The notes beneath the pieces were generated by a model. It worked only from the letters and a program-made list of their open reading frames with translations, was not told the DNA's origin and searched no databases. Made by a program: the position numbers and the translations under genes. This document shows positions 12,413 through 20,709 of a DNA stretch of 22,469 nt, one piece after another (the stretch's first letter is position 1; each line of letters starts with the position of its first letter). The stretch comes from JAENWH01 sp038248745 (GTDB lineage: Bacteria; Bacillota; Clostridia; Peptostreptococcales; Anaerovoracaceae): assembly GCA_038248745.1 (NCBI GenBank), contig JBBRXC010000011.1, positions 1 to 22,469 on the forward strand, written 5' to 3'.

Positions 12413-13318
12413 ATGCACGCAAAAAAAATAATATTATTAATCTTTGCATTGACGCTTTTCTTGACTTTAACTGCTTGCTCGCAAAAAAGTCCGGATTATA
12501 ATTCAAATGGAGAGGATTTTACAGTAGTGACTTCTTTTTACCCTATATATCTAGCAACAATCAATGTGACAAAGGGAATTCAAGGGGTAGAAACGATTAA
12601 TATGACAAAACCGCAAACTGGTTGTCTTCATGATTATCAGTTGACACCAGCGGATTTAATCAAAATTGAAAAAGCGGATGCTTTTGTTGTCAACGGAGCA
12701 GGAATGGAAGCTTTCATCGGTGATGTTATAACGCAGCAGAAAAGTCTTGCAATTATTGATGCAAGCCGAGGAATTGAACTAATGAAAGATGCATCAGGGC
12801 AAGAAAACCCTCATGTCTGGGTAAGCATATCAAATGCAATCACTCAGGTGAGAAATATTACGGATCAGCTTTCCGCTATAGATCAGACACATGCAAAGCA
12901 GTATGAGGCAAACGCAGAGGTATATATTGGTAAACTAGAAATTTTAGAAGAAAAAATGCATCAATCTTTAAAAAACATTAAAAATAGAGACATTATAACA
13001 TTTCACGAAGCGTTTCCTTATTTTGCGAAAGAATTCGATTTGAATATTCTTGCTGTCATTGAGAGAGAGCCAGGAACGGCACCATCGCCTAAAGAACTTG
13101 AAATGACAATTAAAACAGTAAAGGATTCTAATGCGAAAGTAATTTTTACTGAACCACAGTATGAATTGAAAACAGCTGAAATTATTGCAAATGAAACAGG
13201 CGCTAAAATATATACACTTGACCCGATTGTCACCGGAGACGCTGATGCGGATTCCTATGATGCTTATATTACAATCATGGAAGCTAATCTAAAAACTTTA
13301 CTCGAGGCTTTGGAATAA
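12413..13318 (+). CDS. znuA: Zinc ABC transporter substrate-binding lipoprotein (ZnuA/AdcA-like)
   Basis: A 301-residue cluster A-I solute-binding lipoprotein. Signal peptide with lipobox LTAC (lipid Cys22). Metal ligands can be traced: His73 (GCLHDYQLTPADL), His134 (NPHVWVS), His198 (ITFHEAFPYFAKEF) and Asp270 (TLDP). A His at the third position is the pattern of zinc binders, where manganese binders have Glu. The His-rich loop between the first and second ligands, common in ZnuA, is absent (only a short DASGQEN). The start is ATG 12413, set by GGAGG 8 nt before; a TTG at 12398 overlaps that site and is rejected. The stop TAA overlaps the znuC ATG by one base, so translation is coupled. Control by the Fur-like box and tandem palindromes upstream is inferred. 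Confidence 0.92.
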   Translation: MHAKKIILLIFALTLFLTLTACSQKSPDYNSNGEDFTVVTSFYPIYLATINVTKGIQGVETINMTKPQTGCLHDYQLTPADLIKIEKADAFVVNGAGMEAFIGDVITQQKSLAIIDASRGIELMKDASGQENPHVWVSISNAITQVRNITDQLSAIDQTHAKQYEANAEVYIGKLEILEEKMHQSLKNIKNRDIITFHEAFPYFAKEFDLNILAVIEREPGTAPSPKELEMTIKTVKDSNAKVIFTEPQYELKTAEIIANETGAKIYTLDPIVTGDADADSYDAYITIMEANLKTLLEALE

Positions 13319-14121
13319 TGGAAGAGATAAAAGAAAAATATCATTGTGAAAATCAATGCGCAGGCTTGTGTTGTACAAGGGTGGAAAATTTTTGCGTGAA
13401 TTTGGGGGGTAATAAAATCCTGGAGAATGTGAATATTCATATTCACTGTGGAGAACTTACTGCTATTATAGGACCGAATGGCGGTGGTAAAAGTACGTTG
13501 TTAAAAGCAATGCTTGGAGATATCAAACATTCGGGTCAACTTAAGTTTTTAGATGCGAAGGGGAAGCATAGCGGGAATCCTGTCATTGGCTATGTTCCGC
13601 AAAATCTTTATTTTGAATCAGGTACACCAACAAGTGTACTTGATCTTTTTATGGCATCTAATTTCAATACGCCTGCATGGCTATTTACAACGAAAAGTAT
13701 AAAAAAGAAAATATCGGAAAGTCTTTCCGTTGTAAAAGCGGAGCATCTGATCGACAGAAGAATTGGTGATTTGTCTGGCGGAGAACTTCAGCGAGTGTTG
13801 CTTGCGTTAGCGTTGGATCCAGTTCCAGACCTTTTACTGTTAGATGAACCGGTATCGGGGATTGACCAGAATGGGTTGGAACTTTTTTATAAAACTGTTT
13901 CTGAGTTAAGAGATAATTATGACTTGTCAATTATCATCGTTTCTCATGATTTAGATTTTGTAGATAAATATGCAGACCGTGTCATCTTAATCAACGGTTC
14001 TGTTTTATGTAACGGTTCCCCTAAAGACGTTTTTAATGATAAAGAAACGCTTAAAACATTTGGGCTTTCCTGGTTCAGCAATCGTTCTAATCAGCTGAAT
14101 ATTGAGGGGGAAAATGGATGA
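13318..14121 (+). CDS. znuC: Zinc ABC transporter ATPase (ZnuC-like) with N-terminal Cys cluster
   Basis: A 267-residue nucleotide-binding subunit. Walker A GPNGGGKST (52-60), Q-loop VPQN (93-96), signature LSGGE (152-156), Walker B LLLLDEP (172-178) and H-loop IIIVSHD are intact. The gene overlaps znuA by one base (TAATG) and znuB by four (ATGA). The odd part is the first 26 residues, before the usual ABC start (VENFCVNLGG): they contain His9, Cys10, Cys14, Cys18, Cys19 and Cys26, a spacing that could bind a metal ion or cluster. Normal ZnuC proteins begin at about residue 21 of this one. The extension may sense or hand on the metal on the cytoplasmic face; that role is inference. ATPase identity is certain. 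Confidence 0.93.
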   Translation: MEEIKEKYHCENQCAGLCCTRVENFCVNLGGNKILENVNIHIHCGELTAIIGPNGGGKSTLLKAMLGDIKHSGQLKFLDAKGKHSGNPVIGYVPQNLYFESGTPTSVLDLFMASNFNTPAWLFTTKSIKKKISESLSVVKAEHLIDRRIGDLSGGELQRVLLALALDPVPDLLLLDEPVSGIDQNGLELFYKTVSELRDNYDLSIIIVSHDLDFVDKYADRVILINGSVLCNGSPKDVFNDKETLKTFGLSWFSNRSNQLNIEGENG

Positions 14122-14963
14122 TGCTGAATTTATGGTACAATTTTACTGACGTTGTCATGCCGTTTCAGTGGCTAGGGCATGAATTCATGAAAAACGCATT
14201 TCTGGCTATATTGTTAATTACACCGATTTTCGGTTTACTAGGAACAATGATTGTCATGAATAAAATGGCTTTTTTCTCAGATTCCTTAGGACATGGCGCA
14301 TTTACGGGGATCGCAATTGGTTCTATTCTTGGTTTAATGGAGCCTGTTTTAGCAGCTGTTGTTTTTTCAATTGCATTTGCGCTGGGAATCACTTTCATAA
14401 AAAATAAAAGCCAAGCTTCAACAGATACCATTATTGGCGTATTTTCTTCAGTTGCAGTTGCGCTGGGGCTTGTGTTGATGTCGTTCGGTGGAAGCTTTAA
14501 TAAATATTCATCCTATTTAATCGGGGATTTGCTGAGCATTTCCGCCTCCGAAATTTTATTACTGGTAATTGTCCTTATTTCCGTTATGATTCTCTGGACA
14601 CTAATTTTCAACAAACTGTTGCTTGTAAGTGTGAATCGGTCTCTTGCCGGAAGCCGTGGCGTGAAAACATTACCGGTTGAAATGATATTCACCTCTATCA
14701 TCGCAGTGGTTGTTACTATTTCCATACAATGGGTAGGCCTTCTGATTATCAATTCACTTTTAGTATTGCCAGCAGCAGCGGCTAAAAATCTGTCAAGCAA
14801 TGTGAGAAAGTATACACTTTTTTCAGTCATGATTTCAGTTTTTTCTGGGATATGCGGATTAATCGCATCCTATTACTTTAATACGGCAACTGGCGCAACT
14901 ATCGTGCTTGTTTCAGGGATACTATTCTTTTTATCTCTTATATTTAAAAACAAATTTAATTAA
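14118..14963 (+). CDS. znuB: Zinc ABC transporter permease (ZnuB-like)
   Basis: A 281-residue integral membrane protein of the ABC-3 (ZnuB/TroC/MntB) permease family with about eight membrane segments. Family blocks are visible: LLGTMIVMNKMAFFSDSLGHGAFTGIAIG near the N-terminus and WVGLLIINSLLVLPAAAAKNLSSN near residue 205. The central loop between helices (SRGVKTLPVEMIF) is the expected ATPase contact. The ATG lies in the ATGA overlap with znuC and GAGGGGG sits before it, so it is translationally coupled. A lipoprotein gene follows after 38 bp. Together with ZnuA and ZnuC it forms one high-affinity importer. Confidence 0.92.
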   Translation: MMLNLWYNFTDVVMPFQWLGHEFMKNAFLAILLITPIFGLLGTMIVMNKMAFFSDSLGHGAFTGIAIGSILGLMEPVLAAVVFSIAFALGITFIKNKSQASTDTIIGVFSSVAVALGLVLMSFGGSFNKYSSYLIGDLLSISASEILLLVIVLISVMILWTLIFNKLLLVSVNRSLAGSRGVKTLPVEMIFTSIIAVVVTISIQWVGLLIINSLLVLPAAAAKNLSSNVRKYTLFSVMISVFSGICGLIASYYFNTATGATIVLVSGILFFLSLIFKNKFN

Positions 14964-15001
14964 GTCGGGTAATGTTTCCAATGAAGAAAGGAGAAATGAT
15001 C

Positions 15002-15520
15002 ATGAATAAAAAGTTACTTTTAACGCTTCCGCTTATTTTCTGTCTATTGCTTGCAGGTTGTTCGGAGAATAAAGACGAGGGTGGCACGTTGAAAACGAAA
15101 GATATCTACGGCACTTATGAAGGCACGGGAAGCGTTACAAAATACGAGGTTGAGCGAATCGAAACTGATATAAATAACCAACGGTACTTGTTTATAACGG
15201 GAGATGCGAGAGAAACTCAAAGTGAATTTGACGGCATTGTCATGACCTTCGAAGAGTTCGATAAAGATATAATCCGGTTCGAAAACAAGAATACCGGCGC
15301 TAGCGGCGAGTTGGTCTACAATTCCAACACAGGGCAATGGGAATATAAGGCGGACTATCCATTAGGAACGGTAAGTGCCACTACTTCCTTTAACAAGGAC
15401 GCAGAAGGGACCCACGCGATATTTGTTTTTACTCAGACTTTTGAAAGAGACCACTTTGAAAATCCCGAACCGTCCAACGGCGTGAACGAATTCACTCTTA
15501 AGCTGACTAAGACAAAATAG
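15002..15520 (+). CDS. Unrecognised lipoprotein downstream of the zinc operon
   Basis: A 172-residue exported protein with a type II signal peptide: MNKK, a hydrophobic core, and lipobox LLAGC (lipid Cys about residue 19). After a charged linker the mature part (KDIYGTYEGTGSVTKYEV...) is rich in Thr, aromatic and alternating residues, which suggests a beta barrel or sandwich, perhaps lipocalin- or META-like. No motif or metal-binding His pattern is visible. The start is ATG 15002, with GGAG 8 nt before; earlier in-frame ATGs (14972, 14981, 14996) have no proper site. Only 38 bp separate it from znuB, and a terminator closes the unit, so it is probably part of the zinc operon. By eye it is richer in G+C (many CGG, GGC, ACG codons) than its neighbours, a possible sign of transfer. 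Function unknown. Confidence 0.82.
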   Translation: MNKKLLLTLPLIFCLLLAGCSENKDEGGTLKTKDIYGTYEGTGSVTKYEVERIETDINNQRYLFITGDARETQSEFDGIVMTFEEFDKDIIRFENKNTGASGELVYNSNTGQWEYKADYPLGTVSATTSFNKDAEGTHAIFVFTQTFERDHFENPEPSNGVNEFTLKLTKTK

Positions 15521-15572
15521 CTATTTGAAAGACAAAACTGGATAGGTAGCGGGGAAATGCAATAAATGATAT

Positions 15573-15617
15573 AAAAAATCACACTGGAAAGGTGACCCTT
15601 CGCCAGTGTGATTTTTT
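15573..15617. terminator. Bidirectional intrinsic terminator
   Basis: A perfect 15-bp stem (15573-15587, six A then TCACACTGG, against 15603-15617) with a 15-nt loop that can itself pair (AAGG...CCTT). A- and T-runs on both sides let it end the zinc operon (plus) and the rhodanese operon (minus), which converge here. Confidence 0.93.
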
Positions 15618-15682
15618 ATTATGTTTTTTTTAATAATTTATTTTGATTTGTACTATTTGTTTTGTTGATAGGGTGATTTGGT

Positions 15683-16618
15683 TTATTCGGTTACTGTTTC
15701 GTATCCAGCACCAAGCCATCCTTTTTCAGTTTCAACACTACCCATGCCGAATGCCATGTTGTAAGCTTCATAACCTAATAATCTTAGAATTCCTACAGTC
15801 TGTGAAGCAGTGTGACCAGTATAGCAATAGACGATGATTGGCTTATCCATAGGAAGTTCAGAAAGAGCGACTTCCATGCCAGCGCCGAAAGGAATATTGA
15901 TAGCAGTAGGAACGTGTCCTAAAGCAAAATCCTCAGCTTTTCTAACAGAAAGGATGGTGTACTCATCTGATTCTGCATCAACAAGTGCTTTTACAAATTC
16001 TGGTGAAACATTCTGGTTGGCCATATCTGTACCATTGTAGGAAGCTACTGCTGCGAAATAATCATCGATTGCTGCAGCAAGTTCAGGATCAGTTTCATAA
16101 GTAGCTGTTGGCATTGCTACAGCTTCTGTATCAACGTATTTTTCAAAACCTTCAGTAGTAGCTATTCCTCTTAACCATCCACCTCTTATATTAGTAATAT
16201 TCTTACCAACAGCCTTCAGTATAGAAGTTACCTGAGATGCAGTCTGACCAGTGTAGCAATTCACATATACAGGAACATCATCTGGAATGAATTGAAGATT
16301 ATCTGCAATTGCAGTGCTTGCGAAAGGCATGTTTACAGCGCCTTTTAAATGGCCCAGTGCATAATCATCGGCACCTCTAACGTCCATGATGAACATTTCT
16401 TCTCCGGCGTCAATTTTTGCAAATAAATCTGCAGACACGATCATGTTATTGCTTTCTGGAAGGTCTGTAAAATAAGCCATCGCCGCATCTGCAACTACAG
16501 TAGATTCTACAGGAGCTTCGGATACGGGTTCTTCAGCTTTTGGACTTCCACACGCCGCAAGTGGCATTGCTATCATTGCCATAGCTAATGAAAGGACTAA
16601 TAATTTCTTTAATTTCAT
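15683..16618 (-). CDS. Lipoprotein with two rhodanese domains
   Basis: A 311-residue exported sulfurtransferase-type protein. Signal peptide with lipobox LAAC (lipid Cys23), then a linker rich in Glu, Pro and Ser. Rhodanese domain 1 (about 55-165) has DVRGADDYALGHLKGAVNMPF and the active-site loop NCYTGQTAS (Cys121). Rhodanese domain 2 (about 195-305) has SVRKAEDFALGHVPTAINIPF and YCYTGHTAS (Cys265). Both domains keep the reactive Cys, unlike classical tandem rhodaneses where only the C-terminal one does. The start at 16618 is set by GGAGG close upstream; an earlier in-frame start at 16681 would overlap the gene before. It is the second gene of a two-gene operon, 10 bp after another rhodanese lipoprotein. 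It acts outside the membrane. Sulfur donor and acceptor are unknown. Confidence 0.9.
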   Translation of the reverse strand: MKLKKLLVLSLAMAMIAMPLAACGSPKAEEPVSEAPVESTVVADAAMAYFTDLPESNNMIVSADLFAKIDAGEEMFIMDVRGADDYALGHLKGAVNMPFASTAIADNLQFIPDDVPVYVNCYTGQTASQVTSILKAVGKNITNIRGGWLRGIATTEGFEKYVDTEAVAMPTATYETDPELAAAIDDYFAAVASYNGTDMANQNVSPEFVKALVDAESDEYTILSVRKAEDFALGHVPTAINIPFGAGMEVALSELPMDKPIIVYCYTGHTASQTVGILRLLGYEAYNMAFGMGSVETEKGWLGAGYETVTE

Positions 16619-16628
16619 AATTTCCTCC

Positions 16629-17549
16629 TTAGGATGCATCTTTGCTGCTTGGGAGCGGACTCGCTCCATTTGGCAACTCAACAGGGTTGTTTGGGTTAGT
16701 GCACCATTCTAGAAATGCACCATCATAAATTTTAATGTTTCTATAACCTGCGTTGTATAATGATAAGAAAACGGGAGATGCACGCATAGAAGTCTGACAA
16801 TAAATGATAATTTCTTTTTCAGGCCTCATTTCATTATCCATAAAATTAATCCTCGTGGTCTCTACATCTTTAAAAGTGTTATCAGGATAAAAAATGTTGG
16901 CATAATCCATCATAACAGACGAAGGGATTTTGCCCTTTTCTGCATATTCCTTATCAGTTCTCACATCAAGAAGTACGACGTTTTCATTTGGTTCATCAAG
17001 CTGGGCTCTTATATCGCTCATTTTTGCCAAATAATTATTATTTTTTTCTCCTGCCGTATAAGTGGTTTTTTTAACTTTTGCTATTTCCGTGGTCATTTCC
17101 ATGCCACTTTCATTTATTGCCTTTATTCCACCGTCCACAACGAGAACGTTTTCATTACCGTACATCAGGAATGTCCACCAAAGCCTTGCCGCGCTCATTC
17201 TATCATTATCATAGATCAGAACGGTTGAATCATTGTCAATGCCTTTTGCACCCATCAGTTTTTCAAATTTAGATTTTGAAGTGAGCATATTTTCAACAGG
17301 TACATTAATCACGATTTCATCCTTCGTAATATTCACTGAATTCTCAACATGTCCAGCAGCGTAATCTTCTGGGGATTGCATATCAACAATTACCAGTTTG
17401 GAATTGTTCTCTATGAATTCAGAAAGACTGTCTGCACTGATTAATTTAGAATCAGTTTCTTCATACTGAGAAGGGTTGCAGGCGGATATAAGTACTGTTA
17501 ACATTACAATCATCAACAAGAACGTTAATTTTTTAGCAATCGATTGCAC
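16629..17549 (-). CDS. Rhodanese/mercaptopyruvate sulfurtransferase-like lipoprotein
   Basis: A 306-residue exported protein. Signal peptide with lipobox ISAC (lipid Cys24). It has the classical tandem layout: an N-terminal structural rhodanese domain (about 35-155) in which Asp114 stands in place of Cys (LIYDNDRMSAARLWW), and a catalytic C-terminal domain (about 175-290) with LLDVRTDKEYAEKGKIP and the loop YCQTSMRAS (Cys251). The family moves sulfane sulfur from thiosulfate or mercaptopyruvate to thiols or cyanide. The start is GTG at 17549 with GGAGG 9 nt before it; no better ATG exists. It is the first gene of the rhodanese pair, divergent from the glycosyltransferase gene across 183 bp, where no convincing -35/-10 pair was found. 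Confidence 0.9.
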   Translation of the reverse strand: MQSIAKKLTFLLMIVMLTVLISACNPSQYEETDSKLISADSLSEFIENNSKLVIVDMQSPEDYAAGHVENSVNITKDEIVINVPVENMLTSKSKFEKLMGAKGIDNDSTVLIYDNDRMSAARLWWTFLMYGNENVLVVDGGIKAINESGMEMTTEIAKVKKTTYTAGEKNNNYLAKMSDIRAQLDEPNENVVLLDVRTDKEYAEKGKIPSSVMMDYANIFYPDNTFKDVETTRINFMDNEMRPEKEIIIYCQTSMRASPVFLSLYNAGYRNIKIYDGAFLEWCTNPNNPVELPNGASPLPSSKDAS

Positions 17550-17732
17550 AAGTATAGACCCTCCTTTTAATTAATTAGTTATTTTTAAGTAAACTGTCGT
17601 CCTAATCATCATACAACAGATGGAACAGATTGTGATATAATTATCTATTATACTACATACCATTATTTTATAGTTGAAATACCTGAATCGATATGAGATA
17701 GTAGATAAAACGGCATAAGGAAGGGGGGAAGC

Positions 17733-19343
17733 ATGAGTAACAATAGAAGAATCAGTCAGGAAACAGTGCTAGTTGCGTATATAATATGTTATTTTATTAT
17801 CAGTTTATATACGTTGACTAAGTTTCCATTTGTTCATTCAGATGAGTCTTGGCTCTCTGGTTTAACAAGAAATATGATGGAGTCAGGCAATCTTGGGATC
17901 ACAGAGACGTTCTACAATTTAAAACCCAGGTTTCCCCATGGCATAAAAATTATTTTCCATTTATTGCAAATGCCTTTTTTGATCGTATTTGGCTATGATG
18001 TCTTTACATTCAGGCTTTTATCTTTGTTTTTTGCCTGTATGAGCCTGATATTGTTTTATGGTTTACTTAAATTTATATTTTGCGGCAAGGATCGTGAGGG
18101 CACAAACTGGGTTCCTTTGCTGGGAACTATTCTGTTATCAATAGATGTCCAATTCATCTATGCAAGTCATTTTGCGAGGCAGGAAATAATACTAGTTTTT
18201 TGCCTCATTTCTGCTGTTTATGCGTTACTAAAAGATAGGACTGTATTAGCAGCCGTGATCACTGGTCTGGCTATTGGACTCCACCCAAACAGTTTTCTCA
18301 TAGGAACCATGTGTGTGGCTCTTTTAATGCCATTTGGCACTGGAAAGGGGAATCAACAAGCCCATTATAAGCAGCCTAGATTGGGCTTGAAACCTTTAGC
18401 GGTGTATACTGGCATAACGGGGGCTTTTGCTGCTGTATTTATAGCAATCAGCTTATTTTTTGACAAGGATTTCATCAAACATTATTTGGAATATGGTGAC
18501 AGTGAGTTTGACATTGGCGCCCCCTTAACAAATAAGCTGGCGGAGGTGCCTTATTTCATTGAGAAAATATGGTATAGGGTGAGCGGAACCTATTACGTGC
18601 CAGACATTAAACTGGAATTGGTATTATTCGGACTGGTATTGGTGTTCGCTGTTCTCCTGATTGCTTTCAATCAAAAGATCCACAGAAAAGAGATCCTCTT
18701 TGTCATGAAAGGATTAAGCGGACTTGTTGCAGGGATGATCATTATAGGCAGATACAATCAGACCAGTATCCTATTTATTTTCCCACTTTTCTTCCTATTG
18801 ATCTTACTGGAAATAGACGCTGGTTGCAGGGTTCTTGCCTTCAGAAAAGGTTGGCAAAGAAATATGGTCGTGATAATCCTGACAGCTTGCTTGGTTATCT
18901 CAAGCTACATGAACATCAAACCGTGGATGGCATATTCTTATGATGAGTATATCGCAGAAATTGCAAAGACTGTTGAGCCCAACGATAAGGTTCTTGCTAA
19001 CTTGAATTGCGAATACTATTTTGATAATGGCAAACTCTTGGATTATAGAAATTTATCCTTTTTAAAAGAAAATAATAAGACAATCGCTGAATACATTGAA
19101 GAAAATGACATTGAATATATCATCTTGTCAGAAGAAATGGATTTCATTTATTCCCAAAGACCGGTATGGAATATGATCTATGGCAATTTAAGATACATGG
19201 AGGAGTTGAATGCTTATACAAGGAACAAGTGCATTCTTGTAGACAGTTTTAAAAATAATACTTACGGCGTCAGAATTGTCCAATATATGAATTCAGACAG
19301 GGATTTTATGGTTAAGGTCTTCAAAGTAAAGGACTTTATCTGA
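17733..19343 (+). CDS. Integral-membrane glycosyltransferase, PMT/ArnT type (GT-C)
   Basis: A 536-residue membrane protein. Residues 1-400 hold about ten hydrophobic segments. The first extracytoplasmic loop carries the acidic pair typical of GT-C enzymes (HSDESWLSGLTRNMMESG, Asp37-Glu38), the likely catalytic site using a polyprenyl-phosphate sugar donor. The last 130 residues (from about YDEYIAEIAKTVEP) form a soluble outer domain. The acceptor is unknown (lipid, teichoic-type polymer or protein). A strong GGGGGGA lies before the ATG. The 3' end overlaps the convergent ABC ATPase gene by 51 bp with no terminator between them. The N-terminus points to the GT39/GT83 PMT_2 group; the exact subgroup is uncertain. 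Confidence 0.85.
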   Translation: MSNNRRISQETVLVAYIICYFIISLYTLTKFPFVHSDESWLSGLTRNMMESGNLGITETFYNLKPRFPHGIKIIFHLLQMPFLIVFGYDVFTFRLLSLFFACMSLILFYGLLKFIFCGKDREGTNWVPLLGTILLSIDVQFIYASHFARQEIILVFCLISAVYALLKDRTVLAAVITGLAIGLHPNSFLIGTMCVALLMPFGTGKGNQQAHYKQPRLGLKPLAVYTGITGAFAAVFIAISLFFDKDFIKHYLEYGDSEFDIGAPLTNKLAEVPYFIEKIWYRVSGTYYVPDIKLELVLFGLVLVFAVLLIAFNQKIHRKEILFVMKGLSGLVAGMIIIGRYNQTSILFIFPLFFLLILLEIDAGCRVLAFRKGWQRNMVVIILTACLVISSYMNIKPWMAYSYDEYIAEIAKTVEPNDKVLANLNCEYYFDNGKLLDYRNLSFLKENNKTIAEYIEENDIEYIILSEEMDFIYSQRPVWNMIYGNLRYMEELNAYTRNKCILVDSFKNNTYGVRIVQYMNSDRDFMVKVFKVKDFI

Positions 19344-19916
19344 TAATAACCTTGCTTCTTCCAAATCATGGGTTACGAAAATAATGGTCAATTTGTTTCT
19401 TTTCCAGATTCTGAGTAAAAGTTCATAGGCGGTTTTTTTATTTTCTGAATCTAAGCTGGAGAACGGTTCATCCATTAATAGAACCTTGCTTTCTACAGCC
19501 AAAGCTCTTGCTAAAGCACCTCGTTGCTTCATCCCGCCGGATAGCTGGTGGGGATAGTAATGATAAAACGCTTCAAGACCGACTTCGTTGAGCGTGTCGA
19601 CAGCTTTTGCGGCAGCAGCCACCTTAGTAATACCTTTATTGGTCTTACTAATGGCGTATAAAATATTTTCGCCCAAGGTTCGCCAAGGGAACAACTGGTT
19701 AGAATCCTGAAAAATCATAAAAATATCTCTGCTAGGTTTTGTGTCTCCATAAAAACCGGCAATATATTTCAACAGCGTCGTCTTACCTGCGCCTGAAGGG
19801 CCTAAAATTGATACAAAATCACCGCTCTTCACATTTAGCGAAAGATGATCAAGAACTTTAATTCGGGTTTTTCCTTCACCAAATTCCTTGGTGATGTCTT
19901 TTAATTTAATATCCAT
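19293..19916 (-). CDS. ABC transporter ATP-binding protein, SsuB/TauB-like
   Basis: A 207-residue nucleotide-binding subunit of the nitrate/sulfonate/taurine import family. Walker A GPSGAGKTT, Q-loop MIFQDSNQLFPWRT, signature LSGGMKQR, Walker B LLMDEPFSSLD and H-loop FVTHD are all intact. It is about 40 residues shorter than most SsuB/TauB proteins: it stops soon after the H-loop (LLSDKVLYFEDLNHKIPV), and its last 17 codons run antisense into the end of the convergent glycosyltransferase gene. All catalytic parts are present, so it is probably working. The start overlaps the permease gene by 11 bp, with GGGGG before the ATG. It is the last gene of the ATP-grasp/SsuA/SsuC/SsuB operon. Substrate unknown. 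Confidence 0.9.
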   Translation of the reverse strand: MDIKLKDITKEFGEGKTRIKVLDHLSLNVKSGDFVSILGPSGAGKTTLLKYIAGFYGDTKPSRDIFMIFQDSNQLFPWRTLGENILYAISKTNKGITKVAAAAKAVDTLNEVGLEAFYHYYPHQLSGGMKQRGALARALAVESKVLLMDEPFSSLDSENKKTAYELLLRIWKRNKLTIIFVTHDLEEARLLSDKVLYFEDLNHKIPV

Positions 19917-20697
19917 TCATTTGCCCCCATTTTCGAATTGTCTTTTTTTCTATGGCATTGAAAATAAAAGTTTCAACAAATAACCCGACTAATATGACAA
20001 CAATAATGCCGGCAAATAAACCGGATGTGTTCATAAAAGTTCTTTGCTTAAAAATATACCAGCCGATGCCACCTTTTAATCCTATCGCCCCAAACACCAT
20101 TTCCGCGCCAATTAAAGCCCTCCAGCTTCTGGCAAAAGCGATTTTTAAGCCTGATAACAAATAGGGAAGAGCTGATTTAAGCTTAATTTCTGTTATGATA
20201 GAAAAAGTGGATAATTCTAAATTTTTGCCAATGTCCAAATAAATAGATGGCACAGCAGCAAACCCAGCATTTAGATTAATAAGTATTGGCCAAAGGGCGG
20301 AATGCACAATAATTGCGATAATGCTTGCATCTCCGGTACCAAACCAAACGATAATCAAAGGCAATAATGCAAGTGCGGGAAGTGGATGTCCGATCCCTGA
20401 CAAAACCCTTGAAAGCCCCTCTATCATCATATACTTCTGTGAAGCCAATGCCAGCAACAAAGCGAAAAGCAAGGCGATCAGCAACCCGATTACTATTACT
20501 TTTAAAGAATAATATAACTGATATAATAGATCTCCATGAAAAAAAGAGTTGATTAAGGTGGAAAGGACTTCACCAATGCTGGGCAGCAAAAGACGGGAGA
20601 CGCCTCCTGTCATAGAGATGATCTGCCAAGTGGCAAACAATGCGGCAACCCAGAATAATATGATGAGTTTTTTTTTCGTTTCTACTTTGATTTTCAT
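19906..20697 (-). CDS. ABC transporter permease, SsuC/TauC-like
   Basis: A 263-residue BPD_transp_1-type permease with about six membrane segments. The EAA-like cytoplasmic loop is SALPYLLSGLKIAFARSWRALIGAEM (about residues 173-198), typical of the SsuC/TauC/NrtB branch, followed by GLGWYI-like GGIGWYIFKQR. A basic N-terminus (MKIKVETKKK) precedes the first helix. AAGGA precedes the ATG; 12 bp separate it from the substrate-binding gene and it overlaps the ATPase gene by 11 bp. It forms the channel of the importer. The family carries sulfonates, taurine, nitrate or pyrimidine precursors; which one applies here cannot be told. Confidence 0.92.
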   Translation of the reverse strand: MKIKVETKKKLIILFWVAALFATWQIISMTGGVSRLLLPSIGEVLSTLINSFFHGDLLYQLYYSLKVIVIGLLIALLFALLLALASQKYMMIEGLSRVLSGIGHPLPALALLPLIIVWFGTGDASIIAIIVHSALWPILINLNAGFAAVPSIYLDIGKNLELSTFSIITEIKLKSALPYLLSGLKIAFARSWRALIGAEMVFGAIGLKGGIGWYIFKQRTFMNTSGLFAGIIVVILVGLFVETFIFNAIEKKTIRKWGQMNGY

Positions 20698-20709
20698 ACT
20701 TAATCCTTG

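Noticed and set aside
17550..17732. Divergent promoters between the rhodanese operon and the glycosyltransferase gene
   Set aside because: Several TATAAT-like boxes occur on both strands, but none has a convincing -35 at 16-18 bp, so none is annotated.
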